NCBI GenBank assembly: GCA_016714645.1
Contig: JADKCI010000002.1
Location: 952,051 to 1,016,050, forward strand
Origin: Chromatiaceae bacterium
Lineage (GTDB): Bacteria; Pseudomonadota; Gammaproteobacteria; Chromatiales; Chromatiaceae
DNA: 64,000 nt
Direction of reading: 5' to 3'
Part shown: piece after piece, positions 54,356-63,247 of the stretch
Numbering within the stretch: position 1 is the stretch's first letter
Layout of the letters: each line of letters begins with the position of its first letter
Made by a program: the position numbers and the translations under genes
The notes under the pieces: generated by a model
Told to the model about the DNA's origin: nothing
The model's database searches: none
What the model saw: the letters and a program-made list of their open reading frames with translations, nothing else

Positions 54356-55734
54356 GGCGCTGCCTTGCACAGCCGGGCGAAATAGAAGCCATCGCCGCCC
54401 CCGACCATGGGCAGGGTCTGGCGTCCGCTCGTCCGCGCCAGGCCCCAATCCTCCAGGATAGGGACCTCGCTGGCGTCGTCGTGACGGGAGAGAAAGGCGC
54501 GAATCTGCCGTTCATTCTCGTCCGGCAGCAGGGAACAGGTCACATAGACCAGGGTCCCGCCGGGGGCGAGCAGGGGCCAGATGGCGTCGAGCATCTTGGC
54601 CTGGCGGGCGCACAAGGCCCCGATATCCCCGGGCCGCCGCAGCCACTTGATGTCCGGATGGCGACGGATGACCCCGGTGGCGGAGCAGGGGACATCGAGA
54701 AGGATGCGGTCGTAAGTGCACTGGGCCCAGTCTCCGCCGGGCTCGGTGGCGTCGCCAACCAGCAGTGTCGCGGCGAGGGACAGGCGCTGGAGGTTGTCGC
54801 GCACCCGGTCGATGCGCTGGGGGTCGATGTCGAGGGCGGTGAGGTCAAGCTGGCTGTCCGCCAGTTCCAGCAGGTGGGCGGTTTTGCTGCCCGGCGCGGC
54901 GCAGACATCCAGGACCCGCTCGCCCGGGCGGACCCCCAGCAGGGGCGCGGCCAGTTGGGCGTTGGCGTCCTGGATCGAGACCAGACCCGCGGCGAAGCCA
55001 GGCAGGCGCGCCATGGGCAGCGGCTGGTCCAGGACCAGGCCCTGGGGGGCATGGGGCGCCGGTTGGGCCGCGATCCCCGCGGCGGCAAGTTGCCTCAGGT
55101 AGGCGTCCCGGTCGCCGGCGAGGCGATTGACCCGTAGCCAGAGGGGGGCCTGGGTATTGCTGGCCGCGACGATCTCCTGCCAATCCTGGGGCCACTCCGT
55201 CTGAAGCCGGTCCAGCAGCCAGGTGGGAAACAGCCAGCGGGCTTCTTCGCGCTTGTCCGCCTGGGCCAGCAGGGCCTCGCGTTCGCGCTGGAAGCGCCGC
55301 AGCAGGGCATTGACGAGTTTCGCCGCCCAGCCCTTGCCCAGGACGCGGGTCGCCGCCACGCTGGAGGCGACGGCGGCGTGGGGGGGGATGCGGGTGGCGA
55401 GGAGTTGGTAAATGCCAATGAGGATGAGGGCCTCCAGGTCGCCATCCTCGGGCTTGAGGGGCTTGCTCAGCAGTTGGGCGACGATGGCGCGCAGGCGCGG
55501 CAGCAGACGCAAGGCGCCATAACTCAGTTCCTGGACCAGGGGCCGGTCGCGTTCCTGATCCAAGGGGTCAAGCTGTTCCAGGGCCTCGGTCAGGGAGCGG
55601 CCGGGACCCAGGACGGCCTGGACGACCCGCGCCGCGGCCGCTCGGGCGCGGGCGCCCTCCGAGGGGGCCACGCTGGTCTTGGATTCCTGCGGGGACTGAC
55701 GGCCCGGCCAGGGGCGGGGTTGCGGATTATCCAA
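54352..55734 (-). CDS. rsmB: 16S rRNA (cytosine-967-C5)-methyltransferase
   Basis: 460 residues: N-terminal NusB-like RNA-binding domain (about 25-165) and C-terminal SAM methyltransferase with VLDVCAAPGSKTAHLLELAD-type motif (CAAPGSKT) and catalytic Cys motifs VPCSATGV and VTCSLLP. It starts at TTG 55734, overlapping the end of fmt by 8 bases; no in-frame ATG is near. Part of def-fmt-rsmB. Confidence 0.95.
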   Translation of the reverse strand: MDNPQPRPWPGRQSPQESKTSVAPSEGARARAAAARVVQAVLGPGRSLTEALEQLDPLDQERDRPLVQELSYGALRLLPRLRAIVAQLLSKPLKPEDGDLEALILIGIYQLLATRIPPHAAVASSVAATRVLGKGWAAKLVNALLRRFQREREALLAQADKREEARWLFPTWLLDRLQTEWPQDWQEIVAASNTQAPLWLRVNRLAGDRDAYLRQLAAAGIAAQPAPHAPQGLVLDQPLPMARLPGFAAGLVSIQDANAQLAAPLLGVRPGERVLDVCAAPGSKTAHLLELADSQLDLTALDIDPQRIDRVRDNLQRLSLAATLLVGDATEPGGDWAQCTYDRILLDVPCSATGVIRRHPDIKWLRRPGDIGALCARQAKMLDAIWPLLAPGGTLVYVTCSLLPDENERQIRAFLSRHDDASEVPILEDWGLARTSGRQTLPMVGGGDGFYFARLCKAAP

Positions 55735-56668
55735 ACTTCACCCCATCCAGACGGCGGGCGTTGAGAAATTCAGCAGCCGACATAGGCCGCTTACCCGAGG
55801 GCTGCAGGCGGGTCAAGCGCAGCACCCCGGCCCCGGTGGCGACCTCGATGCCCGCCTTGGAGGTCCCGATCACCTGACCAGGCTCGGCACCCGGCCGCGG
55901 GATCAGGTCTGGTAGGTCGCAGCCCCAGAGGCGCAGGCTGGCGCCGTCCAGTTGAGTCTGGGCCACCGGCCAGGGGTCGAAGGCGCGAATCAGGCGGTCG
56001 ATGGCCACCGCCGGTTGCGACCAATCGACCTCGGCCTCGGCCTTGGCCAGCTTGTGGGCGTAGTTGGCCTGGCGGTCGTCCTGAATTTCCGGGGCCAGGC
56101 TACCAGCGGCGATAACCGGCAGGGCCTCCACCAGGGCAGCGGCCCCCAGCAGGGAGAGCTTGTCATGCAGGCTGCCACCCGTCTCGCGCGGGTCGAGGGT
56201 CAGGCGCCTGATCAGGTACATAGGGCCCGTGTCGAGCCCTGCCTCCATGCGCATGATGGTGACGCCGCTCTCGCCATCCCCGGCCAGGATGGCGCGCTGA
56301 ATGGGCGCCGCGCCGCGCCAGCGGGGCAGCACCGAGGCGTGGACATTGACGCAGCCGAGTCGGGGGATATTCAGGACGGCCTGGGGCAGGAGCAGGCCGT
56401 AGGCGACCACCACCACCAGATCGGCGCCCAGGTCTCGCAGGGTGGCGATGGCCTCCGGGTCGCGCAGGGTCGGGGGTTGGTGAATGGGGAGTCCGAGGGC
56501 CGCCGCGGCCTCCTTGACGGGACCCGGGCTCAGCTTGCGGCCCCGGCCCGCGGGTCGATCCGGCTGGGTGTAAACAGCCACGACCTCATGGCCGGCGTCC
56601 CGCAGGGCCCGGAGGCAGGGTACGGAGAAGTCCGGTGTCCCGGCGAAGATGATCCGCAGCGGTGACAT
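55727..56668 (-). CDS. fmt: methionyl-tRNA formyltransferase
   Basis: 313 residues. Formylates initiator Met-tRNA. Motifs: IIFAGTPDFSVPCLRAL at the start, the active-site region VHASVLPRWRGAAPIQ, and AGLDTGPM. ATG 56668 overlaps the def stop (TGATG), preferred over TTG 56671. C-terminal OB-like domain present. Confidence 0.96.
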   Translation of the reverse strand: MSPLRIIFAGTPDFSVPCLRALRDAGHEVVAVYTQPDRPAGRGRKLSPGPVKEAAAALGLPIHQPPTLRDPEAIATLRDLGADLVVVVAYGLLLPQAVLNIPRLGCVNVHASVLPRWRGAAPIQRAILAGDGESGVTIMRMEAGLDTGPMYLIRRLTLDPRETGGSLHDKLSLLGAAALVEALPVIAAGSLAPEIQDDRQANYAHKLAKAEAEVDWSQPAVAIDRLIRAFDPWPVAQTQLDGASLRLWGCDLPDLIPRPGAEPGQVIGTSKAGIEVATGAGVLRLTRLQPSGKRPMSAAEFLNARRLDGVKFG

Positions 56669-57204
56669 CAAATGACCGCCCGCCGGGGCTCGGCGGTTTC
56701 CGGCTTACGCTGCCGGTCTTCCTTCTCCAGTTTCCGGCGGATGCGCTGGCGCTTCAGGGAGGAAAGATAATCGACGAAGAGCTTGCCATCCAGATGGTCG
56801 ATTTCGTGCTGGATGCAGACCGCCAGCAAACCATCCGTTTCCAGTTCAAAGGGTTGGCCCTGGCGGTTCTGGGCACGCACCCGCACCCGCTCCGCCCGCG
56901 TCACCGGCTCCCAAAATCCGGGCACCGAGAGACAGCCTTCATCCATCTCCTCCTCGCCCTCGCGCCACAGGATCTCGGGATTGATGAGGCACAGGGGCTC
57001 ATCGTGATGCTCGGAGATATCGATGACGATCATCCGCAGGGGGATATCGACCTGAATCGCCGCCAGGCCAATGCCGCGCGCGGCGTACATGGTCTCGAAC
57101 ATATCGTCAATCTGGCGGCGAATGCGGTCATCGATTCTGGCCACTGGCTTTGCCACGTTACGCAGACGTGGGTTAGGGAAGGTGAGAATTTCAAGTTGAC
57201 TCAT
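56668..57204 (-). CDS. def: peptide deformylase
   Basis: 178 residues. Removes the N-formyl group from nascent proteins; iron/zinc enzyme. All three motifs are present: GIGLAAIQVD, EGCLSVPG (metal Cys), and QHEIDHLDG (HExxH). First gene of def-fmt-rsmB, which appears to continue into the ntrYX-trkAH genes. Divergent from the LysM-type gene over a 278-base gap. Confidence 0.97.
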   Translation of the reverse strand: MSQLEILTFPNPRLRNVAKPVARIDDRIRRQIDDMFETMYAARGIGLAAIQVDIPLRMIVIDISEHHDEPLCLINPEILWREGEEEMDEGCLSVPGFWEPVTRAERVRVRAQNRQGQPFELETDGLLAVCIQHEIDHLDGKLFVDYLSSLKRQRIRRKLEKEDRQRKPETAEPRRAVI

Positions 57205-57325
57205 TGGGGAGTCCCTACTGGATTGTCGCTGAGGGGGCGAGCCGGGGCTTGACAGCCACTCTTCACCTCTAGCCCCTTGTCATCTTAAAGGTCGGGCACC
57301 CCTGGCAAGGTCGGTGAATGCTCGC

Positions 57326-57345
57326 TAGTATGCCCCGGCATACTA
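57326..57345. promoter_or_regulatory. 20-base perfect palindrome between def and the LysM-type gene
   Basis: TAGTATGCC-CC-GGCATACTA, 9-base arms with a 2-base centre. It sits about 120 bases upstream of def and 138 before the ATG at 57483. The dyad and its central position fit a dimeric regulator site; the factor is unknown. As RNA it would have only a 2-base loop, so a DNA operator is the better reading. Confidence 0.4.
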
Positions 57346-57482
57346 CACTGCCGGTCAGGGTCCCGCAAAAACAAGGCTGCGTCTTGGCGAGGCAGGCCCC
57401 GGCAGGTATCACCCGCCAACCATTCCTGGGGTTGCTCATGTCCATTTTCCAGCCCGCCCTGTTCCAGCCATCGCTGGGTGGC

Positions 57483-58496
57483 ATGCGCCTGATCAGGCTG
57501 GCCCTCGTCCTCCCCTTGCTGCTGGCCGTCCCGCCCGGCCGGGCCCAGATGGAGCCACAAATCGGGCAGGCGCCGCCCCGGGGTGGGTCCGCCGACAAAA
57601 ATCCGCCCAGGACCCTCAAGCTGTCGCCCAGGACCCGGGTCACGCCCCTGGCGGCGCCTGATGCCGTCATCCCCATCGGCGCCATTCGGCCCTTCATCGA
57701 ACACGCCTACGTCCTGGACGCCCGGGAAATCGAACAGGCCCCCTATGTGGTCGCCTTTCCGGATCGGCGCGTCCTGGGCGAGACCGGTGACAAGGTTTAT
57801 GTCCGCGGCCTGGACGCCGGGGCCCAGGGGCGTTACCGGCTGGTGAGGCCCGGGGGGCCCTATCGCGACCCCGCCTCCGGCGAGGTCCTGGGCTATCAGG
57901 CCCAGCAGGTGGCCGAGGCCACCCTGGAACGGCCCGGCGACCCCGCGGTCCTGCGCATCGACAACATGAGCCAGGAGATTGCCACCGGTGACCGCCTGGT
58001 GCCGACGCGGGGTAACGAGCCCCTGCCGACCTTCCAGCCCAGGCCCGGACCCCGGGGTCACCAGGCCCAGATCCTGGCCGTCCTCAATGGTGTCTCCCAG
58101 ATCGGCAGTCTGAACGTGGTGGTCATCGACCTGGGCACCAACCAGGGCGTGGCGCCGGGCCACCTTTTCGATATTTATAATGGTGGCGAGCAGATCAAGG
58201 ATCAGGTGCGGGCCCAGGCGGACGACTGGGATTGGAAGGACCAGAAGTTCTGGTCGGAGGACTTCTGGTACGGGGATTTCCGCACCGACCGCTGGATTAG
58301 CGATGAACCCGATCCCAATATGCCGCTCCCCCTGCATCGGGGCGCCAGCCCCCTGGGCGAGGATTTTCTCCTGCCCCTGGAAAAGGCCGGCACCCTCATG
58401 GTGTTTCGCGCCTTTCCGCGCCTGAGCTTTGCCCTGGTCATGGAGGCCACCCGGCCTATGCACATCCAGGACCGGGTCCTGGCGCCGGGGAATTGA
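57483..58496 (+). CDS. periplasmic protein of the def-dprA cluster, LysM domain absent
   Basis: About 337 residues from ATG 57483, which starts a signal peptide (RLIRLALVLPLLLAVPPGRA). Matches the long C-terminal part of the LysM-type proteins encoded between def and dprA in gammaproteobacteria (LKLSPRTRV, AIRPFIEHAYVLD, VYVRGLDAGAQGRYRLVRPG, NQGVAPGHLFDIY), but the usual LysM peptidoglycan-binding motif near the N-terminus is not found. Upstream starts (57438, 57318) would not add one. The stop overlaps the dprA start. Cell-envelope role is inferred. Confidence 0.8.
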   Translation: MRLIRLALVLPLLLAVPPGRAQMEPQIGQAPPRGGSADKNPPRTLKLSPRTRVTPLAAPDAVIPIGAIRPFIEHAYVLDAREIEQAPYVVAFPDRRVLGETGDKVYVRGLDAGAQGRYRLVRPGGPYRDPASGEVLGYQAQQVAEATLERPGDPAVLRIDNMSQEIATGDRLVPTRGNEPLPTFQPRPGPRGHQAQILAVLNGVSQIGSLNVVVIDLGTNQGVAPGHLFDIYNGGEQIKDQVRAQADDWDWKDQKFWSEDFWYGDFRTDRWISDEPDPNMPLPLHRGASPLGEDFLLPLEKAGTLMVFRAFPRLSFALVMEATRPMHIQDRVLAPGN

Positions 58497-59674
58497 TGGC
58501 CATGGGCCAATTAGTGGGGGCCGCCACCCTGGACCCGGAGGGCCTGCGTCCTTGGCTGACCCTGGCCACCGCCCCAGGCGCTGGCCCCCGGGGAGTCAAC
58601 CGGCTGTTGGCCCATTTTGGTGGTCCAGAGGCCCTACTGGGGGCTCCCGACGCCGCCCTGGCCTCCGCCGGGGCCCGGCCCAGCCTCACCAAGGCCCTGC
58701 GCACCCCCCGGCCCGACTTGGTGGAGGCAGCCCTGGCCTGGGCCCAGGGGGAGGGCACCCATATTTTGACCCGCTCGGATCCCCGCTATCCCAGCCGGTT
58801 GGCGGAACTGGTGGACGCCCCCCTGGTGCTGTACGTCCGGGGCGATCCCGATGTTCTGCGCGATCCCCAACTGGCCATGGTCGGCAGTCGCAACCCCACC
58901 CCCGGGGCGCGCGAGACGACAGTCGCCTTCGCCCGCCACCTGGCCGCCTGTGGTCTGACCATCACCAGCGGCCTGGCGCTGGGCATCGATGGCGCCGCCC
59001 ACGAGGGCGCCCTGGAGACCGGCCGTACCCTGGCCGTCATGGGCACGGGTCCCGACCGCGTTTATCCCGCCGCCCATCGCCAACTGGCGCGGCGGATCGC
59101 CGCCCAAGGGGTTCTGGTCACCGAGTTCCCTCCCGGCATGGGGCCCCGGCCCGAGAACTTCCCGCGCCGCAACCGCCTCATCGCCGCCCTCAGCCTGGGC
59201 ACCCTGGTGGTGGAGGCCGCCCCCCGCAGCGGCTCCCTCATCACCGCCCGCCTGGCCGCGGAGCAGGGCCGCGAGGTCTTCGCCATCCCCGGCTCCATCC
59301 ATAACCCCCTGGCCCGGGGTTGCCATGCCCTCATCAAGCAAGGCGCCAAACTGGTGGAGACCGCCCAGGATATTCTGGAGGAACTGGCGCCCCTGCTGGT
59401 GGGCTACCTGCGCCCAGACTCATCGGTTGCCCTGGATGCCGAGGGCGATGACGGGACCCCAGGCACCGGCGGTGGTGGAGCTGGGCTGGACGCCGACTAT
59501 CGCCGCCTCCTGGAGGCCATGGGCCAGGACCCGGCGCATGTCGATCTCCTCGTCCGGCGCACCGGCCTGGCGGCGAACGACATCTCCTCCATGCTGCTCA
59601 TGCTCGAACTGGACGGCTGGATCGCCGCCTCTCCCGGCGGGCGCTATAGCCGGGTGGGTGGACGCGGGGCCTGA
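58496..59674 (+). CDS. dprA: DNA processing protein DprA/Smf
   Basis: About 392 residues. Binds incoming single-stranded DNA and loads RecA during transformation. SAM-like N-terminal region (residues 10-60), Rossmann core with VGSRNPTPGARE, TSGLALGIDGAAHEGAL, NFPRRNRLIAALS and EAAPRSGSLITA, and a C-terminal winged-helix domain. ATG 58496 overlaps the upstream stop (TGATG). Presence alone does not prove natural competence. Confidence 0.95.
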   Translation: MAMGQLVGAATLDPEGLRPWLTLATAPGAGPRGVNRLLAHFGGPEALLGAPDAALASAGARPSLTKALRTPRPDLVEAALAWAQGEGTHILTRSDPRYPSRLAELVDAPLVLYVRGDPDVLRDPQLAMVGSRNPTPGARETTVAFARHLAACGLTITSGLALGIDGAAHEGALETGRTLAVMGTGPDRVYPAAHRQLARRIAAQGVLVTEFPPGMGPRPENFPRRNRLIAALSLGTLVVEAAPRSGSLITARLAAEQGREVFAIPGSIHNPLARGCHALIKQGAKLVETAQDILEELAPLLVGYLRPDSSVALDAEGDDGTPGTGGGGAGLDADYRRLLEAMGQDPAHVDLLVRRTGLAANDISSMLLMLELDGWIAASPGGRYSRVGGRGA

Positions 59675-59684
59675 AGAAACGCGG

Positions 59685-60044
59685 TCAGTTATAGGGCCCG
59701 ATACAGATCTCCAGGGAATGATCCAGGCGCTGGTAGCAGACGAAGTCTTCGCCCAGGTTGCCTTTGCGCAGCCGGGCAGGTCCCCCTTGCAGGCTGTAGG
59801 CATCCTCCTCGATATTGACCGGATGCGGGCGCCGGGTGATGGCAAACACCTTGCCATCCGGCGTTTTCACCTCGACATCCAGTTTTCCGCATTTCAGGCA
59901 GCCCGTTGAGATACAGGTGGTGGTGACGGGCTTGCGACCCTCGACCTGGATCGTGCAGGCGTTCTGGTGGGTAAAATCCAGGCCCTGGCTGGCTAGCGGC
60001 ACCAGGACCAAGCAGGCGGTTATCAGCGGGTTTTTGCCCTTCAT
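59685..60044 (-). CDS. small Cys-rich secreted protein, unknown
   Basis: 119 residues with a signal peptide (PLITACLVLVPLASQ, cleavage near residue 21) and a mature part holding seven Cys: one in QNACTIQV, then TTTCISTGCLKCGKLDV, VCYQRLD and LEICIGPY. The CxxxxCxxC spacing could bind metal or form disulfides. Convergent to dprA (10-base gap). No family recognised. Confidence 0.6.
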   Translation of the reverse strand: MKGKNPLITACLVLVPLASQGLDFTHQNACTIQVEGRKPVTTTCISTGCLKCGKLDVEVKTPDGKVFAITRRPHPVNIEEDAYSLQGGPARLRKGNLGEDFVCYQRLDHSLEICIGPYN

Positions 60045-60320
60045 CCTCTTTCTCCCCTGGCTAAATCCGCCGGTGAGGAGGGGCTTCAGCCCGCCCCGGC
60101 CGGCGATAAAGACGCGGCATCATCACCGGAACCCTGGCATTCCTCAACTCCTTGCCGGAAAAATCTTGCCAGAAAAAATCCACCCCTGGCCCATCTTCCC
60201 CTTGACGGGGTGCCGGGGAATCGTATTACCTAAGAGCCTTCCAGGCGACTTCCGTCAGGGCCAACCCTGGCCGGAGCCGCTTCCAGAACCCCCTAACCCT
60301 GCTCGGATGCGCCTCATCCT

Positions 60321-62648
60321 ATGAATCTGGTCGTTGTCGAATCGCCTGCCAAGGCCAAAACCATCAAGAAATACCTGGGCCCGGACTTCGAGGTCGTCGC
60401 CTCCTATGGCCATGTCCGCGACCTGGTGCCCAAGGAGGGGGCGGTCGATACGGCGGATGGCTTCGCCATGAAGTACCAGGTCATCGAGCGCAACGAAAAG
60501 CATGTCCAGACCATCGCCAGCAAGCTCAAGGGGGCCGAGGCCCTCTACCTGGCGACGGACCCGGACCGCGAGGGCGAGGCCATCTCCTGGCATCTGATGG
60601 AGTTGCTCAAGAAGCGGCGCCAGTTGGGCGATCGGCCGGTGTACCGGGTGGTCTTCAACGAGATCACCAAGCGCGCCGTCCAGGAGGCGGTGGCTAATCC
60701 CCGGGAAATTTCCACGGACCTGGTCAATGCCCAGCAGGCCCGGCGGGCCCTGGATTATCTGGTGGGCTTCAACCTCTCGCCCCTCCTGTGGAAGAAGGTG
60801 CGGCGCGGGCTCTCGGCGGGGCGGGTGCAAAGCCCGGCCCTGCGCCTGATCGTCGAGCGTGAGCTGGAGATCGAGGCCTTCAAGACCCGCGAATACTGGA
60901 CCATCGCCGCGGATACGACCAAGGAGGGCAAGGGCTTCGAGGCTCGTCTGACCCAGTTCGAGGGCGGCAAGGTCGAGCAATTCACCATCGGCGACGAGGC
61001 CCGGGCCCGGGAGGTCGAGCGGGGTCTGATCGCGACCGCGGGCGGCCAACTCAGCGTGGATCGTGTCGAGCGCAAGCAGCGCAAACGCAGTCCGGCCCCG
61101 CCCTTCATCACCTCCACCCTGCAACAGGAGGCGGCGCGCAAGCTCGGCTTTACCACCCTGCGCACCATGCGCGTGGCCCAGCAACTCTACGAGGGGGTGG
61201 ATATCGGCGGTGGCGCCGTCGGTCTTATTACTTACATGCGTACCGATTCGGTCAATCTGGCCAACGAGGCACTGGACGAGATCCGGGGCTTCGTGGTCGA
61301 ACGGTTCGGGGCGGATCATCTGCCCCCCCAGGCCCGTCTCTACAAGACCAAGGCCAAGAATGCCCAGGAGGCCCACGAGGCCATTCGGCCCACCTCGATT
61401 CGTCGCCAGCCGACGGAGATCCTGGCTCATCTGACTCGGGAGCAGGGGCGGCTCTACGAACTGATCTGGAAGCGCACCCTGGCCTGTCAGATGGAACAGG
61501 CGCTGATCGACCAGGTCGCCGTGGACCTGGGGGCGGGGCCGGGCAACGTGCTGCGCGCCACGGGTTCCCATGTCGCCTTTCCCGGCTTCATGAGCGTCTA
61601 TCTGGAGGGCCGGGACGATGCCCGGGAGGCGGATGACGACGAGGAGCGCCAGTTGCCCAACCTGGTGGAGGGCGAGCACCTGGACCTGCTGGGCATCCGT
61701 CCCGAGCAGCACTTCACCGAGCCGCCACCCCGCTACTCGGAGGCCAGCCTGGTCAAGGCCCTGGAGGAGTACGGCATTGGCCGGCCCTCCACCTATGCCA
61801 GCATCATTACGACCCTGCAGGAGCGGGAATACGTCCTACTCGACAGCAAGCGCTTTCTGCCCACCGACGTGGGCCGGGTGGTCAATCGCTTCCTGACCGA
61901 ACACTTCACCGCCTATGTGGATTATGACTTCACCGCCCGGCTGGAGGACGAGCTGGATGCGGTCTCCCGGGGCGAGGGCGAGTGGGTGCCCCTGCTGGAA
62001 CAATTTTGGCGGCCCTTTAAGGAGCGCATCGACCACATCCAGGAGCATGTCAAGCGCAGCGACGTGACCCAGGAGGCCATGGACGAGGCCTGTCCCCAGT
62101 GCGGCGAGCCGCTTTCCATCCGCCTGGGTCGTCATGGCCGCTTTATCGGCTGTACCAAGTACCCCGAGTGCGATTACACCCGCGATCTGGGCGATGGCAA
62201 GGATCAGGAAGCGACGGCCCCGGAACTGGTCGAGGGCCGGGCCTGCCCGGACTGCGGCTCGGCCCTCCAGATCAAGCGCGGCAAGTACGGTAAGTTTATC
62301 GGCTGCACGGGCTACCCCAAATGCCGGCACATCGAACCCCTGGAGCGTCCCGAGGACACGGGTCTGACCTGTCCCCAATGCGGCAAGGGTACGCTGCAGA
62401 AGAAAAAGTCCCGGCGGGGCAAGATCTTCTTTTCCTGCTCCACCTATCCCAAGTGCGATTACGCCACCTGGAACGAGCCGGTGGCGGGACCCTGTCCCCG
62501 CTGTGGCTGGCCCATCCTCACCATCAAGGTTACCAAAGCCAAGGGCGCCGAGATCGTCTGCCCCCAGCCTGAATGTAAGCACAGCGAACCCCTGGATGAC
62601 GCGGCCCAGGCCCCGCGCGCGGCGGGTGACGATGACGCCAACGCTTGA
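60321..62648 (+). CDS. topA: DNA topoisomerase I
   Basis: 775 residues, type IA enzyme relaxing negative supercoils. TOPRIM at the N-terminus (LVVVESPAKAKTIKKYLG, DPDREGEAIS), active-site Tyr305 in LITYMRTDS, and three to four C-terminal zinc-ribbon repeats with CPQCGEPL, CPDCGSAL, CPQCGKGT and CPRCGWPI. Shorter than E. coli TopA (865) but typical of this group. tsaC overlaps its end by 17 bases. Confidence 0.97.
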   Translation: MNLVVVESPAKAKTIKKYLGPDFEVVASYGHVRDLVPKEGAVDTADGFAMKYQVIERNEKHVQTIASKLKGAEALYLATDPDREGEAISWHLMELLKKRRQLGDRPVYRVVFNEITKRAVQEAVANPREISTDLVNAQQARRALDYLVGFNLSPLLWKKVRRGLSAGRVQSPALRLIVERELEIEAFKTREYWTIAADTTKEGKGFEARLTQFEGGKVEQFTIGDEARAREVERGLIATAGGQLSVDRVERKQRKRSPAPPFITSTLQQEAARKLGFTTLRTMRVAQQLYEGVDIGGGAVGLITYMRTDSVNLANEALDEIRGFVVERFGADHLPPQARLYKTKAKNAQEAHEAIRPTSIRRQPTEILAHLTREQGRLYELIWKRTLACQMEQALIDQVAVDLGAGPGNVLRATGSHVAFPGFMSVYLEGRDDAREADDDEERQLPNLVEGEHLDLLGIRPEQHFTEPPPRYSEASLVKALEEYGIGRPSTYASIITTLQEREYVLLDSKRFLPTDVGRVVNRFLTEHFTAYVDYDFTARLEDELDAVSRGEGEWVPLLEQFWRPFKERIDHIQEHVKRSDVTQEAMDEACPQCGEPLSIRLGRHGRFIGCTKYPECDYTRDLGDGKDQEATAPELVEGRACPDCGSALQIKRGKYGKFIGCTGYPKCRHIEPLERPEDTGLTCPQCGKGTLQKKKSRRGKIFFSCSTYPKCDYATWNEPVAGPCPRCGWPILTIKVTKAKGAEIVCPQPECKHSEPLDDAAQAPRAAGDDDANA

Positions 62649-63225
62649 CGGGGCCCGTGCCCTGGATGCCGGCCTGGGGCAGCGGCTGCGGCTCGCGGCT
62701 CACTGGATCAAGGCCGGCGGCGTCGTCGCCTATCCCACCGAGGCCGTCTATGGCCTGGGCTGCGACCCCTGGAACGGCGAGGCAACCCGGCGCATCCTGA
62801 CCCTGAAGCAGCGACCCGAGTCCAAGGGACTGATTTTGATCGCGGCTGCTCTTCAGCAGTTGACCCCCTTCGTGGAGCTTCTGGAGGCGGAGCGTATGGC
62901 GGCGATCCTGGCGAGCTGGCCTGGCCCTCACACCTGGCTGCTGCCGGCGCGACCCGAGGTCCCGCCCTGGCTGAGGGGCGAGCACGCGACCCTGGCGGTG
63001 CGGGTCACCGCCCATCCCCTCGCCGCCGCCCTCTGCCGGACCGCGGGCCAGGCCCTGGTCTCCACCAGCGCCAATCGCGCTACTCGCCATCCGGCCCGCA
63101 CCGCCCTGGAGGTTCGGCTGCGCCTGGGCGAGGCGGGGGATTACCTCCTGGCCGGGCCCTGCGGCGGCCGGTCCCAGTGCTCCAGCATCCGGGATGGGCT
63201 TACCGGCCGTCTGCTGCGGCCCTGA
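62632..63225 (+). CDS. tsaC: threonylcarbamoyl-AMP synthase (Sua5/YrdC)
   Basis: 197 residues. Makes threonylcarbamoyl-AMP for the t6A37 modification of ANN-decoding tRNAs. GGVVAYPTEAVYGLGCDPWN near residue 30, KQRPESKGLIL, the PGPHTWLLPA segment and STSANRATRHPA are diagnostic. ATG 62632 overlaps topA, a usual arrangement in the dprA-topA-tsaC order. Confidence 0.95.
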   Translation: MTPTLDGARALDAGLGQRLRLAAHWIKAGGVVAYPTEAVYGLGCDPWNGEATRRILTLKQRPESKGLILIAAALQQLTPFVELLEAERMAAILASWPGPHTWLLPARPEVPPWLRGEHATLAVRVTAHPLAAALCRTAGQALVSTSANRATRHPARTALEVRLRLGEAGDYLLAGPCGGRSQCSSIRDGLTGRLLRP

Positions 63226-63247
63226 TCTTCTTTTAGGGAGTTAGTCC

